64,000 nt of DNA, from contig JASLOA010000034.1 in the NCBI GenBank assembly GCA_030745755.1, forward strand, positions 136,071-200,070. Reading direction: 5' to 3'. The notes under the pieces were generated by a model. It was not told the DNA's origin, did not search any database, and was given only the letters and a program-made list of their open reading frames with translations. Positions 9,526 to 18,287 of the stretch are shown one piece after another (position 1 is the first letter of the stretch; the number at the start of each line of letters is the position of its first letter). The translations under genes and the position numbers were made by a program. This DNA is from Kiritimatiellia bacterium. GTDB lineage: Bacteria > Verrucomicrobiota > Kiritimatiellia > UBA8416 > JABMPJ01.

Positions 9526-9956
9526 GCTGGTTGCTCACTTCTGTTGTCGTCCCAGCTCTTTCAATCTGTCGCTGGCAAAAGAGGAGGTGAAAGTTGAATG
9601 GTAGAAGGGGATGCTGTGGCTGTCAATCCCTGGTGCTTTGTGGACTTGTCCCAGTTTGGCCCATCCGTTGTAGTAGGAGATCCCTCGGCAAGCTCGGGAT
9701 GACAGTTTGTTAACGTTCTCTGTCATGCCGAGCGAAGTCGAGGCATCTCCTCCTTCAACTCAGCCCGTTGGCTATTCCTGATCCTGAAAAAAGATGGACC
9801 TCTGTTTACAGGCGTTCCCAGAGTGCTGATCTAGAAAAGTGGGGATAGCCTTGTTGGTGCTCTGCATCAACCATTCTCGTCACCAGAGTATGTTGCAATC
9901 GGTCCCGGGATTCTGCACCATGGCGCAATCAATGTTGACCAAAAGGAGATACTCAC
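9526..9956. other. 431-bp intergenic region with one REPIN-like doublet
   Basis: This gap separates the divergently transcribed sulfatase and GH20 genes. It must hold promoters for both, but I could not assign them confidently. The repeat doublet at 9676-9753 lies inside. A strong ribosome-binding site (AAAGGAGAT) precedes the GH20 start at 9957. I see no convincing gene here. Confidence 0.5.
9676..9753. repeat. REPIN-like inverted doublet, copy 1
   Basis: Two inverted arms of about 28 bp (9676-9703, GATCCCTCGGCAAGCTCGGG, and 9722-9749, GCCGAGCGAAGTCGAGGC) are separated by 18 bp. Each arm is itself an imperfect hairpin. Related doublets lie at 31589, 42592 and 60265. Confidence 0.75.
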
Positions 9957-11321
9957 ATGCCCTTTGATACGCTCTTCCCCGCCGCCACCCCCGCCATCCC
10001 GCAGCGTGGGGTTCATCTGGACCTGAAAGGGGTGCCTCCCACCGCCGAGCGACTGCTCTCGCTACTCGATCTGTTCGCTGCCGCCCGCTACAACGTCGTG
10101 CTGGTGGAGTGGGAGGACAGCTTTCCCTGGACGGTGGATGAGCGCTTCCGCAGTCCGACGGCCTACACGGCGGCGGAGGTGACCGCCTTCTGTGAGAAGG
10201 CGGCGGCGCTGGGACTTGAACTGATTCCGCTGGTTCAGTGCCTGGGGCACATGGAGACTCCGCTCAGCGTCCCCGGCTATGAGAAGCTGCGCGAGATTCC
10301 CGACTTCGAGGCCGGACTCAACCCGCTGGCTCCCGGCGCGCGCGACCTGATTCAGGGCATGGTCGATGATGTGCTCACCCTCATGCCTGGTGTGAAGCAC
10401 TTTCACCTCGGCGGCGACGAGGCGCGTACCTTTGGTCAGAATCCGGAGACCCGGGCCTACGTGGAGGAGCACGGCAAAGGGGCCCTCTACCTCCATCATG
10501 TTGAGCCGATCCTGGACAATCTCAAGGCACGCGATATCCGCCCGATCCTCTGGCACGACATGATGATCGACTGGGATAGCGCGGCGCTGCGCGCGCTGGC
10601 CGCCAAGTGCGACCTGATGCCGTGGGTGTATGGCGGGGACCCGGCCGCGGCCGGTGCACACTGTAATCGCGCGATCATCGAGCGTTTCAGTGAACACGGT
10701 TTCACCCTCTGGGGCGGTGCCGCCTACAAAGGCGCCGAAGGCTACGATGCGGACATTCCGGATGTGGCGCTGCATGTTGAGAATGCGCTGGCCTGGGTGG
10801 CGGTGGCGCGTGAATATGACTTCGTGGGTGTGGTGGCCACGGCCTGGAGTCGCTATGCGGTCGACACCGTGCAGTGCAATCCCATCGATTCCAGTCTGGA
10901 TGCCCTGCTGAGTGTTGCGGTGATTCTGCACGAGGGAGAGCTGCCTGCCGGAGGTGTCGCAACATGCGTCGCGGCACTGGCCGGGGTGGGGGAGAAGGAT
11001 CGTTTCGACGCCTGTCGTCAGGCGATGGAGAAGCTGGCCGCGCTGCGGCGCGAGGGATGGGAGAAGGTGCAGCACGCGCGACAGGTTATGGTGCTGGCCA
11101 AGGCCCAGCCGCTGCGCACCAGTGCCGGCAACCCCAAACTGGGACTACATGCTTTGACCCGACTGGGCGAGCTGGTGGAGCAAGCCGAAGCAGTAGCCGA
11201 GGAAACACGCGCCGCCTTTGCCGGACTGATCTCCGAGATATGGATCAACGAATACCTGGACACCCGCCTGCAACCACTACGTGATGAGTTGACGCTACTC
11301 AACAAGGAGAACCGATCATGA
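9957..11321 (+). CDS. GH20-type beta-N-acetylhexosaminidase catalytic protein
   Basis: Predicted exo-hexosaminidase using the substrate-assisted GH20 mechanism. The hallmark HFHLGGDEA gives the catalytic Asp154-Glu155 pair. Earlier strands RGVHLDLKGVPPT and YNVVLVEWEDSFPW match the start of a GH20 barrel. It lacks the usual N-terminal GH20b domain and begins directly with the barrel; the last ~150 residues are mostly helical. The start is fixed by AAAGGAGAT ending 6 nt upstream. The next gene overlaps by 4 bp (ATGA) and encodes a GH20b-like domain, so the two are translationally coupled. No signal peptide is visible. Confidence 0.82.
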   Translation: MPFDTLFPAATPAIPQRGVHLDLKGVPPTAERLLSLLDLFAAARYNVVLVEWEDSFPWTVDERFRSPTAYTAAEVTAFCEKAAALGLELIPLVQCLGHMETPLSVPGYEKLREIPDFEAGLNPLAPGARDLIQGMVDDVLTLMPGVKHFHLGGDEARTFGQNPETRAYVEEHGKGALYLHHVEPILDNLKARDIRPILWHDMMIDWDSAALRALAAKCDLMPWVYGGDPAAAGAHCNRAIIERFSEHGFTLWGGAAYKGAEGYDADIPDVALHVENALAWVAVAREYDFVGVVATAWSRYAVDTVQCNPIDSSLDALLSVAVILHEGELPAGGVATCVAALAGVGEKDRFDACRQAMEKLAALRREGWEKVQHARQVMVLAKAQPLRTSAGNPKLGLHALTRLGELVEQAEAVAEETRAAFAGLISEIWINEYLDTRLQPLRDELTLLNKENRS

Positions 11322-11887
11322 CCTTGGACCTCTTTCCTGCCCCGCGTTCCTTCTCGCTGAAGAAGGGTCGGCTCGACCTGACCCGGGCCGGCTGGATCGT
11401 GCTGCCCAAAGGCTGTAGCCGTCGCCTGCGTGAGCGTGTACTGGAGAGCGCGGCGACCATTGGCAAGGCGCTCAACCGGCAGATTCGCGTGGCCGCTGCC
11501 GCGCCGCAGTCGGGCGAAGTGTTGCTGGAGATCCGTCTCGGTGCGAAGAAGCGCCCGGAGCAGGGTTTCGAGCTGACGCTCAGCGAGGCGAAGCGTCTGT
11601 TGGCTGCCGGCGGGGAAGCAGGGGCCTTCTATGGCATGCTGGCCGTCACGCAATTGATCGAGCAGTTTGGGGCGACGCCCCCGGCCCTGACCATCAGCGA
11701 TGCGCCCGACTTCCCCGCGCGTGGCGTGATGCTGGATGTAAGCCGCTGCAAGGTACCTACCATGGCGACCTGCAAACAGCTGATCGACCGGTTGGCCGGC
11801 ATGCGTCTCAACCAGCTTCAACTTTACACCGAACACACCTTCGCCTTCTCGGCCCATCAGGCCGTCTGGCAGCGGGCTGATTGGTAA
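11318..11887 (+). pseudogene. truncated GH20 hexosaminidase (N-terminal domain only)
   Basis: The 189-residue product has a GH20b-like alpha/beta domain (about 1-125; ending GAFYGMLAVTQLIEQF) followed by the very start of a GH20 barrel (FPARGVMLDVSRCKVPTMAT and MRLNQLQLYTEHTFAF). The frame then stops at ADW without the HxGGDE catalytic segment. Family members usually exceed 500 residues, so the 3' part has been lost, probably by deletion or repeat insertion just before 11888. It begins by ATGA overlap with the preceding GH20 gene. It might persist as a small binding domain, but decay is more likely. Confidence 0.65.
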
Positions 11888-11983
11888 TAGGTGTCAGTCG
11901 TGTCGCAATCTGTCCCTGCATTGGCCTGACCCCTCGCCTCATGAACGACATCAGGATGTTTCTATAAATAGAAACGTTTTCCC

Positions 11984-12012
11984 TTGACCCGGACCATGGG
12001 GTGGGGTATATC
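11984..12012 (+). promoter_or_regulatory. trp operon promoter, near-leaderless geometry
   Basis: TTGACC (11984-11989) and TATATC (12007-12012) are separated by 17 bp. The predicted transcription start is about 12019, three bases before the trpE ATG at 12022. There is no Shine-Dalgarno sequence and no room for a leader-peptide attenuator. Confidence 0.6.
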
Positions 12013-12021
12013 TGCGCGATT

Positions 12022-13506
12022 ATGAATGTTCCAAATGAGAATGATTTTGTGCGGATGGCGGATGAGTATGACGTCATCCCGGTGTACCGGGAGATCCTGG
12101 CCGACCTGGAAACGCCGGTATCGGTATTGCAGCGCTTCTCCGATCGAGCCAATGCATTCCTGCTTGAGAGTATGGAGGGTGGCGAGACCTGGGGCCGCTA
12201 CTCGTTCGTGGGTGTAGATCCGGAGTTGCTGTTCGAGGTCGACCATGCCGGCGGCCCAAACGGCGGGCTGGAACAACTGCGCGATACGTTCAAAGACATC
12301 CGCGTACCCGAGATGCCCGGGCTGCCCCGCTTCTTCGGCGGTGCCGTAGGGTTTGTGGGCTATGAAGCGATCGGTGAGTTTGAGCGTATGCCTGAACCCA
12401 AGGCGGGGCATGACGCCGTGGTGGCGCGCAGTCGTTTTCTCAAAGCCGACCAGTTGATTGTCTTTGACCGGGTGCGCCACACGATGAAGATCGTCTGCTG
12501 TGCACGGCCCGGTGTGCGAGGGCAGGGCGCGGAGGGCGCGGAGCGGGCCAAGCGCGTCTACGCGGATACGATAGCCAGGATTGACGATATCGCCCGGATG
12601 CTGGCCTGGCCGCCGGGAGCGCCTCCGGCAGGGCGGCATCCCGTGGTGCCGTTCGAATCGAACATGGAGCAGGCTGACTTCGAGAGGATTGTTGAGCGGG
12701 CCAAGGAGTACATCGTGGCTGGAGACATTATCCAGGTCGTGCTGAGCCAGCGCTTCGCGGCGCGTAGCAGCGTGCCGCCACTCCAGGTCTATCGCGCCCT
12801 GCGACTTCTGAATCCTTCACCCTATACCTTTCTGCTGAAGATTGGTGACCAGACCCTGGTCGGGTCGTCGCCGGAGGTGATGGTGCGTTTGACCGGTAAC
12901 CACGTGGAACTACGGCCGATTGCCGGCACCCGTCCGCGCGGTAAGACGGAACAGGAGGACCGACAACTGGCGGATGATCTGCTTTCGGACGAAAAGGAGA
13001 AAGCCGAACACGTCATGCTGGTAGACTTGGGACGCAATGATTTGGGACGGGTAGCCGAATCGGGCAGCGTACAGGTCACCGAATACATGGTCATCGAGCG
13101 CTACAGCCACGTCATGCATCTCGTGTCGCACGTGGAAGGCGTATTGCGCAAGGAGTTCGATGCCCTGGATGTCATGGCGGCTGCGTTTCCCGCCGGGACG
13201 CTGAGTGGTGCGCCGAAGATCCGGGCCATGGAGATCATCCACGAGCTTGAGCTGGATCCGCGTGGGGCTTACGGTGGAGCGGTCGGGTATGTGAGCTACA
13301 GTGGCAACATGGACCTGGCTATTACGATCCGGACGCTGGATATGCACAAAGGCCAGGTAGCGGTGCAGGCGGGTGCGGGGATCGTGTATGATTCGGACCC
13401 GACCAAGGAGTACGAGGAGACCTGCCACAAGGCGCGTGGCATGCAGAAAGCAGTGGAGCTGGCGGCGCGTGGACTGGAACTGGGTGCTGAGTCTGGAGAC
13501 GAGTGA
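12022..13506 (+). CDS. trpE: anthranilate synthase component I
   Basis: Catalyses chorismate plus ammonia (or glutamine via TrpG) to anthranilate, the first step of tryptophan synthesis. The N-terminal domain has the feedback site LLES (in NAFLLESMEGGETWGRYSFV). The C-terminal chorismate-binding domain has PIAGTRPRGKTEQEDR, VDLGRNDLGRV and FPAGTLSGAPKIRAMEII. ATG 12022 (MNVPNENDF) fits known TrpE starts and the promoter geometry; GTG 12001 is also in frame but lies over the -10 region. First gene of the trp operon. It is separated from trpG by an inserted inverted repeat. Confidence 0.95.
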   Translation: MNVPNENDFVRMADEYDVIPVYREILADLETPVSVLQRFSDRANAFLLESMEGGETWGRYSFVGVDPELLFEVDHAGGPNGGLEQLRDTFKDIRVPEMPGLPRFFGGAVGFVGYEAIGEFERMPEPKAGHDAVVARSRFLKADQLIVFDRVRHTMKIVCCARPGVRGQGAEGAERAKRVYADTIARIDDIARMLAWPPGAPPAGRHPVVPFESNMEQADFERIVERAKEYIVAGDIIQVVLSQRFAARSSVPPLQVYRALRLLNPSPYTFLLKIGDQTLVGSSPEVMVRLTGNHVELRPIAGTRPRGKTEQEDRQLADDLLSDEKEKAEHVMLVDLGRNDLGRVAESGSVQVTEYMVIERYSHVMHLVSHVEGVLRKEFDALDVMAAAFPAGTLSGAPKIRAMEIIHELELDPRGAYGGAVGYVSYSGNMDLAITIRTLDMHKGQVAVQAGAGIVYDSDPTKEYEETCHKARGMQKAVELAARGLELGAESGDE

Positions 13507-13551
13507 ATGGCGGGGCGGAGGATGTCGAGAAACTGTGCGAGAAATAGCCAG

Positions 13552-13630
13552 AGTGATCAGTAATCAGTAGTCAGTGATCAGTGGGGAAGGGTGTCACTGA
13601 TTACTGATCACTGGCCACTGATCACTGTGG
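13552..13630. repeat. CAGTGATCAGTAATCAG-type inverted repeat
   Basis: Left arm 13552-13586 has tandem CAGTAATCAGT/GTGATCAGT units. The right arm 13591-13630 is roughly its reverse complement (CACTGATTACTGATCACT). It can form a long, slightly imperfect hairpin between trpE and trpG. A one-armed relative lies at 49484-49515. Confidence 0.7.
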
Positions 13631-13672
13631 TTGGTTAGGTGATTGTGTAGCGACTGTGGGAGCAAGAGAGAA

Positions 13673-14254
13673 ATGATTGTCCTGATTGATAACTACGATT
13701 CGTTTACCTATAACCTGGTCCAGATCATGTCCAGCCAGGGCGGGGACCTGAAGGTGTTCCGCAACGACGATATTGATGTGGCCGGTGTGGAGGCTTTGAA
13801 CCCGGAAGGGATCGTCATCTCTCCTGGACCTTGTACGCCCAAAGAGGCGGGCGTATCTGTTGATCTCATCAAGGCATTCTCGGGCCGCGTCCCCCTCCTG
13901 GGGGTCTGCCTGGGCCACCAGAGTATCGGCGTGGCCTTCGGAGGAACAGTGGCGGGTGCGCAGCGGATTATGCACGGCAAGACCTCGATGGTTGAGCATG
14001 ATGGATCGCGCCTCTACAAGGGCATGCGCAGTCCCTTTGCCGCCGGGCGCTACCACTCGCTATCCATCATCGAAGCGTCTATGCCCGAGTGTCTGGAGAT
14101 TGTGTCCCGCAGCGACGACGGCGAGATCATGGGTGTGTCGCACAAGGAACACCCGACCTACGGCATCCAGTTCCATCCGGAATCGGTCCTGACGCCGAGC
14201 GGCAAGCGGCTGCTCAGGAACTTCCTGGAAATGGTCAAGGAGGAGACGTCGTAG
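13673..14254 (+). CDS. trpG: anthranilate synthase component II (glutamine amidotransferase)
   Basis: Class I glutamine amidotransferase that supplies ammonia to TrpE. It has the family opening MIVLIDNYDSFTYNL, the nucleophile Cys in LGVCLGHQSIGVAFGG and the catalytic His/Glu in YGIQFHPESVLTP. ATG 13673 is preferred (canonical N-terminus, AGAGAGAA upstream) over an in-frame start 30 bp earlier. Such proteins often also serve PabB in folate synthesis; whether it does so here cannot be seen. Second gene of the trp operon. Confidence 0.94.
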   Translation: MIVLIDNYDSFTYNLVQIMSSQGGDLKVFRNDDIDVAGVEALNPEGIVISPGPCTPKEAGVSVDLIKAFSGRVPLLGVCLGHQSIGVAFGGTVAGAQRIMHGKTSMVEHDGSRLYKGMRSPFAAGRYHSLSIIEASMPECLEIVSRSDDGEIMGVSHKEHPTYGIQFHPESVLTPSGKRLLRNFLEMVKEETS

Positions 14255-14507
14255 GTCGGGGACGAGGTGGCCTCCACCGGCCTTGCTTGCCAGCCGAAGC
14301 CTTGGCGAAGGTTGGTGCCGGTGGTGCCGGAGACAAGGAGAAGACGCTGCAAATTTTGAAGTCAATTGCGCCCGGGGAGAGCGAGGGAGTGCTGCACTCG
14401 GGACTCGCGCTATCCGGGCGCGATGTGCTGGATAGGGACTATCTGGCTCTGCCACGGTCGTTGCTCCACCGGCGCAAGGCCGGTGGCGGCAAGAGGGCCC
14501 CGTTGCT
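14255..14507. other. intergenic 253 bp with repeat-like sequence
   Basis: No credible gene. The start carries inverted words (CCACCGGC and GCCGGTGG at about 14275-14327) around TTGCTTGCCAGCCGAAGCCT. A second pair, CCACCGGC and GCCGGTGG, is at 14468-14486. This looks like remains of dispersed repeats inserted into the operon. Confidence 0.4.
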
Positions 14508-15227
14508 ATGAGATTACTTCTCTATAATATCAGGTACGGTACAGGCGGGAAGGTGCGGCGGCTGCCGATCAGCGGCTATTTGGGCCGTACGCATCAGAAT
14601 CTGGCCGACCTGATCGGGTTCATCAAGCCGCTTGACCCGGACATTGTCGGTCTGATCGAAGTGGATGCCGGATCGTACCGGTCCAGCAAGCAGAACCAGG
14701 CCAGCCAGATTGCCGAGGCTCTGGGGCACTACCATTGCTACCGCAGCAAGTACACCTCGCGTATGGCCGATCTCATCCCCGTGCTGAACAAGCAGGGCAA
14801 CGCCCTCATCTCGCGGAACACGAGTCAGAACGAGACGTTTCACTACTTTGAGCATGGCATGAAGCGGCTGGTGATCGAGCTGGAACTGGAAAACGTGGTG
14901 ATCTACCTGGTTCATCTCGCGCTCAAGTTCCGGCAGCGCCATCACCAGCTTGGTGAACTGTACGATCTCGTCAAGAATACGGAGAAGCCCTACATCGTGG
15001 CCGGCGATTTCAACGCGCTATGGGGTCCGAAAGAGATGGACCTGTTCCAGGCGGCCACGGGCTTGACCAACGCAAACAGCGCAGGCTACCCGACCTTCCC
15101 GAGCTGGGCGCCCAAACGTCAGTTGGATTTCGTGCTATACAGCGAAGGCATTGAGCCGCGCGGCTTGCAGGTGCCCGCCGTGACGTTCTCGGACCACCTG
15201 CCGATGGTGTTCGATTTTGAGGTGTGA
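14508..15227 (+). CDS. endonuclease/exonuclease/phosphatase family protein
   Basis: EEP-fold metal-dependent hydrolase, 239 residues, with no signal peptide. Diagnostic motifs in order are LLLYNIRYG, PDIVGLIEVD (metal-binding Glu), VVIYLVHLALKFRQRHHQ, YIVAGDFNALWG (Asp and Asn of the active site), RQLDFVLYSEG and the final catalytic His in FSDHLPMVFDFEV. The substrate (nucleic acid, phospholipid or inositol phosphate) cannot be told. It sits between trpG and trpD in the same orientation, so it is probably cotranscribed although it has no known role in tryptophan synthesis. Confidence 0.85.
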   Translation: MRLLLYNIRYGTGGKVRRLPISGYLGRTHQNLADLIGFIKPLDPDIVGLIEVDAGSYRSSKQNQASQIAEALGHYHCYRSKYTSRMADLIPVLNKQGNALISRNTSQNETFHYFEHGMKRLVIELELENVVIYLVHLALKFRQRHHQLGELYDLVKNTEKPYIVAGDFNALWGPKEMDLFQAATGLTNANSAGYPTFPSWAPKRQLDFVLYSEGIEPRGLQVPAVTFSDHLPMVFDFEV

Positions 15228-15246
15228 CAGTTAAGGGGAGTTCTTT

Positions 15247-15417
15247 TTGACAGGATCAACAGGATTAGCGGGATTGCGAGCGAGCGAAGCTCGCTCGATG
15301 AGAGCAACAGCACCTTGGATTAACCGGTGTCATCGACGCTCCTCGGGTGTTCGACTGAGTAACTCCTCGGCAGCCGAAGGCTGCCTCCCATCCAGTAGAT
15401 CCAGTAGATCCTGTCAA
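15247..15417. repeat. 170-bp MITE-like element, copy 1
   Basis: Terminal inverted repeats begin TTGACAGGATCAACAGGATT and end GATCCTGTCAA. Just inside each end is a perfect hairpin (GCGAGCGAAGCTCGC on the left, GGCAGCCGAAGGCTGCC on the right). Total 171 bp. A second copy of nearly equal length, in the opposite orientation, starts at 17452. Confidence 0.75.
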
Positions 15418-15459
15418 AAAAGAGAAGCTCTTTGTAGGTAGTAGAAAGGGAAGACGCAA

Positions 15460-16467
15460 ATGAAACAGTACTTGGCAAAAGTAATTGAGAAGCAGGATTT
15501 GACACAGGGGGAGATGACGGAGGCGTTCGACATTATTATGTCAGGCGACGCGACACCGTCACAGATTGCCGGCTTCATTGTGGCGCTGCGTATGAAGGGC
15601 GAGACAGTTGATGAGATCGCCGGTGGCGCGGCATCGATGCGGCAGCATGCGGTCTTGGTCGATCCGGGCGGCCTGCCCGTGGTGGATACCTGTGGTACCG
15701 GTGGGGACAGCTGCGACACGTTCAACATCTCCACCACCTCGGCATTGGTCGTGGCGGGTGCGGGTGTGCCGGTGGCCAAGCACGGTAACCGTGCTATCAG
15801 CAGCAAGTGTGGATCGGCGGACGTGCTGGCCGCGCTGGGCGTGAACCTGGATGTGCCGCCGGAGGTCGAAGAAGAGGCCATTCGCGAGGCGGGAATCGGG
15901 TTCCTCTTTGCCCCGGGACTGCACCCGGCCATGAAGTATGCCATGCCGCCACGCAAGGAGATGGGCGTGCGGACGATTTTCAACATGCTGGGACCGCTGA
16001 CTAATCCGGCGGGCGCGAAATGCCAGATTATCGGCGTGTTCTCCCCGGAACTGACGGAGCCGTTCGCCCATGTTTTGCGCCTGTTGGGCAGCAAGCGCGC
16101 GTTCATTGTGCATGGTCATGACGGGATGGACGAGATGACGACGACCACCAGCACACGTGTCAGCGAACTGGTGGATGGACAGGTGAAGACGTACGATTTC
16201 GATCCACTCGAACTTCTCGAAGACTATGCCGATCCGGCGGACCTCGCAGGTGGCGACGCCGAGACCAACGCGGCCATCACGCGCAGCATTCTCGAGGGTA
16301 AGGCGGGGGCACCGCGTGATATCGTCTGTCTCAACGCCGGGGCCGCGATCGTGGCAGGCGGCAAGGCCGCCAACCTGAAAGAGGGTTTTGTGAAGGCGCA
16401 GGAATCGATTGATAGCGGTGGTGCGCTGAAGGCGCTGGAGATGTTGGTGGAAGTGACCAACCTGTAG
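15460..16467 (+). CDS. trpD: anthranilate phosphoribosyltransferase
   Basis: Transfers phosphoribose from PRPP to anthranilate, the second pathway step. The type III phosphoribosyltransferase motifs are clear: DTCGTGGDSCDTFNISTT (PRPP binding), KHGNRAISSKCGSADVLAALG, TIFNMLGPLTNPA and VHGHDGMDEMTTT. Length 335 is normal. AAGGGAAG precedes the ATG. It is flanked upstream by the MITE-like element and downstream by a long nested hairpin, but keeps the order of the trp operon. Confidence 0.96.
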   Translation: MKQYLAKVIEKQDLTQGEMTEAFDIIMSGDATPSQIAGFIVALRMKGETVDEIAGGAASMRQHAVLVDPGGLPVVDTCGTGGDSCDTFNISTTSALVVAGAGVPVAKHGNRAISSKCGSADVLAALGVNLDVPPEVEEEAIREAGIGFLFAPGLHPAMKYAMPPRKEMGVRTIFNMLGPLTNPAGAKCQIIGVFSPELTEPFAHVLRLLGSKRAFIVHGHDGMDEMTTTTSTRVSELVDGQVKTYDFDPLELLEDYADPADLAGGDAETNAAITRSILEGKAGAPRDIVCLNAGAAIVAGGKAANLKEGFVKAQESIDSGGALKALEMLVEVTNL

Positions 16468-16476
16468 AATCGCGCC

Positions 16477-16620
16477 GGCCGTGATGAGGGGTTCTTGGCT
16501 GGAGAGGCTACGGCCTGGGTGATGGCTATTTGGCTGGGGATTGCGGGATACCGCAATCAAGGCCTGCATAGCCATCACCCAGACCTCCGCTGATGACACG
16601 AAGATGACGGCCGGCGAACC
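16477..16620. repeat. nested cruciform with GATA loop (trpD-trpC gap)
   Basis: Inner stem ATTGCGG (16540-16546) and CCGCAAT (16551-16557) enclose the loop GATA. An outer stem GGGTGATGGCTAT (16517-16529) pairs with ATAGCCATCACCC (16568-16580). An outermost pair GGCCG...GAGGGGTTC and GAACCCCTCA...GGCC frames the whole. Related cruciforms are at 29202, 29333 and 50661. Confidence 0.75.
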
Positions 16621-16675
16621 CCTCACCCCGGCCTGCGCTGGGTTAGGTTGGGGCGCTTCGTGCCGTGGGAGTAAG

Positions 16676-17455
16676 ATGGATATTCTGCAGCAGATAATGG
16701 GTGAGCGGCGGGCGGCGGTTGACGTTGCTCGGCGTGAGGTGTCTGTGGAGGCGCTGCGTGAGCGGGCGGCTGGGCGGGTGCATCACAGCCTGGAGGAGGC
16801 GCTTGGGCGCGAGGGGACATCGATTGTTGCTGAAGTGAAGAAGGCGAGTCCGTCGGCGGGGCTGTTGCGGCCTGATTATGATCCCGGCGCCATGGCGGGA
16901 ATCTATGAGGCCAATGGGGCCTGCGGGATATCCGTGCTGACGGAGCCGAAGCACTTTTTGGGCAGTGCGGATCACTTGGCGGCAGTGCGCGCGGCGGTAT
17001 CGTTGCCGGTATTGCGGAAAGATTTCATGTGCGACCCGTACCAGGTACTCGAAGCGGCGGCATGGGGCGCCGACGTGGTTTTGCTGATTGTGGCGGCACT
17101 CGAGGATGGCTTGATGCGGGATCTCTACGATACGGCGCGCGAGCTGGGGCTGGATGTGCTGGCGGAGTCGCACAATGAAGAAGAGCTGGAGCGTGCGCTG
17201 AGATTGGAGGATGCGATACTCGGGGTGAACAGCAGGAACTTGAAAACGCTGAAGACCGATCTGGCCACGGCGCACGCACTGAGTGGGAGGGTCCCTCCGG
17301 ATCGGCTGTCGCTTGCCGAGAGCGGCATCAAGACACGTCATGATATCGAGGGTCTCACGGGAGCAGGCTACAGCGGATTCCTGATCGGAGAGTCCATTGT
17401 GGGACATGACGACCCGGGTGCGAAGTTGAGGGAACTGCGAGGGGAGCATTCTTGA
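16676..17455 (+). CDS. trpC: indole-3-glycerol phosphate synthase
   Basis: Closes the indole ring in the fourth step of the pathway. It is monofunctional here (no fused TrpF). Motifs: SIVAEVKKASPSAG (active-site Glu/Lys), FLGSADHL, LRKDFMCDPYQV and LGVNSRNLKT. ATG 16676 (MDILQQIMGERR) is chosen over the longer frame from 16541 because GGGAG lies 5 nt upstream and the extension runs through a repeat. The stop codon (TGA, 17453-17455) lies within the TTGACA terminus of the following MITE-like element, so that insertion may have trimmed or reset the C-terminus. Confidence 0.95.
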   Translation: MDILQQIMGERRAAVDVARREVSVEALRERAAGRVHHSLEEALGREGTSIVAEVKKASPSAGLLRPDYDPGAMAGIYEANGACGISVLTEPKHFLGSADHLAAVRAAVSLPVLRKDFMCDPYQVLEAAAWGADVVLLIVAALEDGLMRDLYDTARELGLDVLAESHNEEELERALRLEDAILGVNSRNLKTLKTDLATAHALSGRVPPDRLSLAESGIKTRHDIEGLTGAGYSGFLIGESIVGHDDPGAKLRELRGEHS

Positions 17456-17621
17456 CAGGATTAACAGGATGTACAGGATTGCGGGCGAGCTGCGCTCGCC
17501 CGGGAGAGCCGTCGATGCTATCGGTTTATCGCTATTGTCGGTGCGTTTCAGGTATTGTGGTTGATTCTCTTCAGCGGCCGAAGGCCGTTCTCCATCCAGT
17601 AAATCCTGTTGATCCTGTCAA
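17452..17621. repeat. 170-bp MITE-like element, copy 2
   Basis: Ends TTGACAGGATTAACAGGAT and ATCCTGTTGATCCTGTCAA, with inner hairpins GCGGGCGAGCTGCGCTCGCC and CGGCCGAAGGCCG. Its middle reads in the reverse sense to copy 1 (AACCGATAGCATCGACGG against AACCGGTGTCATCGACGC). The left end supplies the trpC stop codon. Confidence 0.75.
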
Positions 17622-17642
17622 ATAGGAGAAGGCAAGCAGAGC

Positions 17643-18287
17643 GTGAGCTTTGAAATAAAGATCTGTGGGATTACGAATGTGGAGGACGCACGGGCGGCCT
17701 TGGCGCTGGAGGTGGACTATCTTGGATTCATTTTCTACCCGAAGTCGCCACGCGCTGTGACCCCGGAGCAGGTGAAACAGGTGCTTGATGAGTTGGGTGC
17801 GCCCTGCAAGGCCGTTGGCGTGTTTGTGAACGCGCCGCGCGAGGAGGTCGAGGCTGCGGTGGAGGCATGCGGTCTGTGGGCGGCACAGATCCACGGCGAC
17901 GAAACGGCCGAGATGTTTGCGGACTCGCCCATACGGCTCTGGCGGGCACTGAAGATGATGCCGCGCGGACCTCAGCCTGACCCTGCTTGCTGGGCGGCAG
18001 AACGCTATGTCGTCGATGCGACTGTTCCGGGCGCTTATGGCGGTACAGGCGTGACGGCCGACTGGGAAGCCGCGCGAGATGTGGCGCAGGAGCGACCGGT
18101 ACTGTTGGCCGGTGGACTGACGCCGGAGAATGTGACTGTGGCCATCCGAGCTGTGGCACCCCGCGGGGTGGATGTGTCGAGTGGGGTTGAGCTCAGCGCA
18201 GGGAAGAAGGACCACGAGCAGATGAAGGCTTTTGTGATGCGCGCGCGTAAGACGGCCACGAGGGGGTATAGACATGCAGAAAACTGA
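17643..18287 (+). CDS. trpF: phosphoribosylanthranilate isomerase
   Basis: Amadori isomerase for the third step of tryptophan synthesis. Motifs: [17 protein letters not shown] (active-site Cys), [19 protein letters not shown], and [17 protein letters not shown] (catalytic Asp and phosphate loop). It begins with GTG; AGGAG at 17624-17628 is rather far (14 nt) upstream. The 3' end overlaps trpB by 14 bp, indicating coupling. Confidence 0.94.
   Translation: MSFEIKICGITNVEDARAALALEVDYLGFIFYPKSPRAVTPEQVKQVLDELGAPCKAVGVFVNAPREEVEAAVEACGLWAAQIHGDETAEMFADSPIRLWRALKMMPRGPQPDPACWAAERYVVDATVPGAYGGTGVTADWEAARDVAQERPVLLAGGLTPENVTVAIRAVAPRGVDVSSGVELSAGKKDHEQMKAFVMRARKTATRGYRHAEN

Noticed and set aside
11960-12021. 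Tryptophan leader peptide or attenuator before trpE
   Set aside because: Only about 3 nt lie between the predicted transcription start and the ATG, and no Trp-rich short frame exists.
13552-13630. CRISPR-like repeat array at the CAGTAATCAG words
   Set aside because: Units are short, adjacent and without spacers; no cas genes are in the window.
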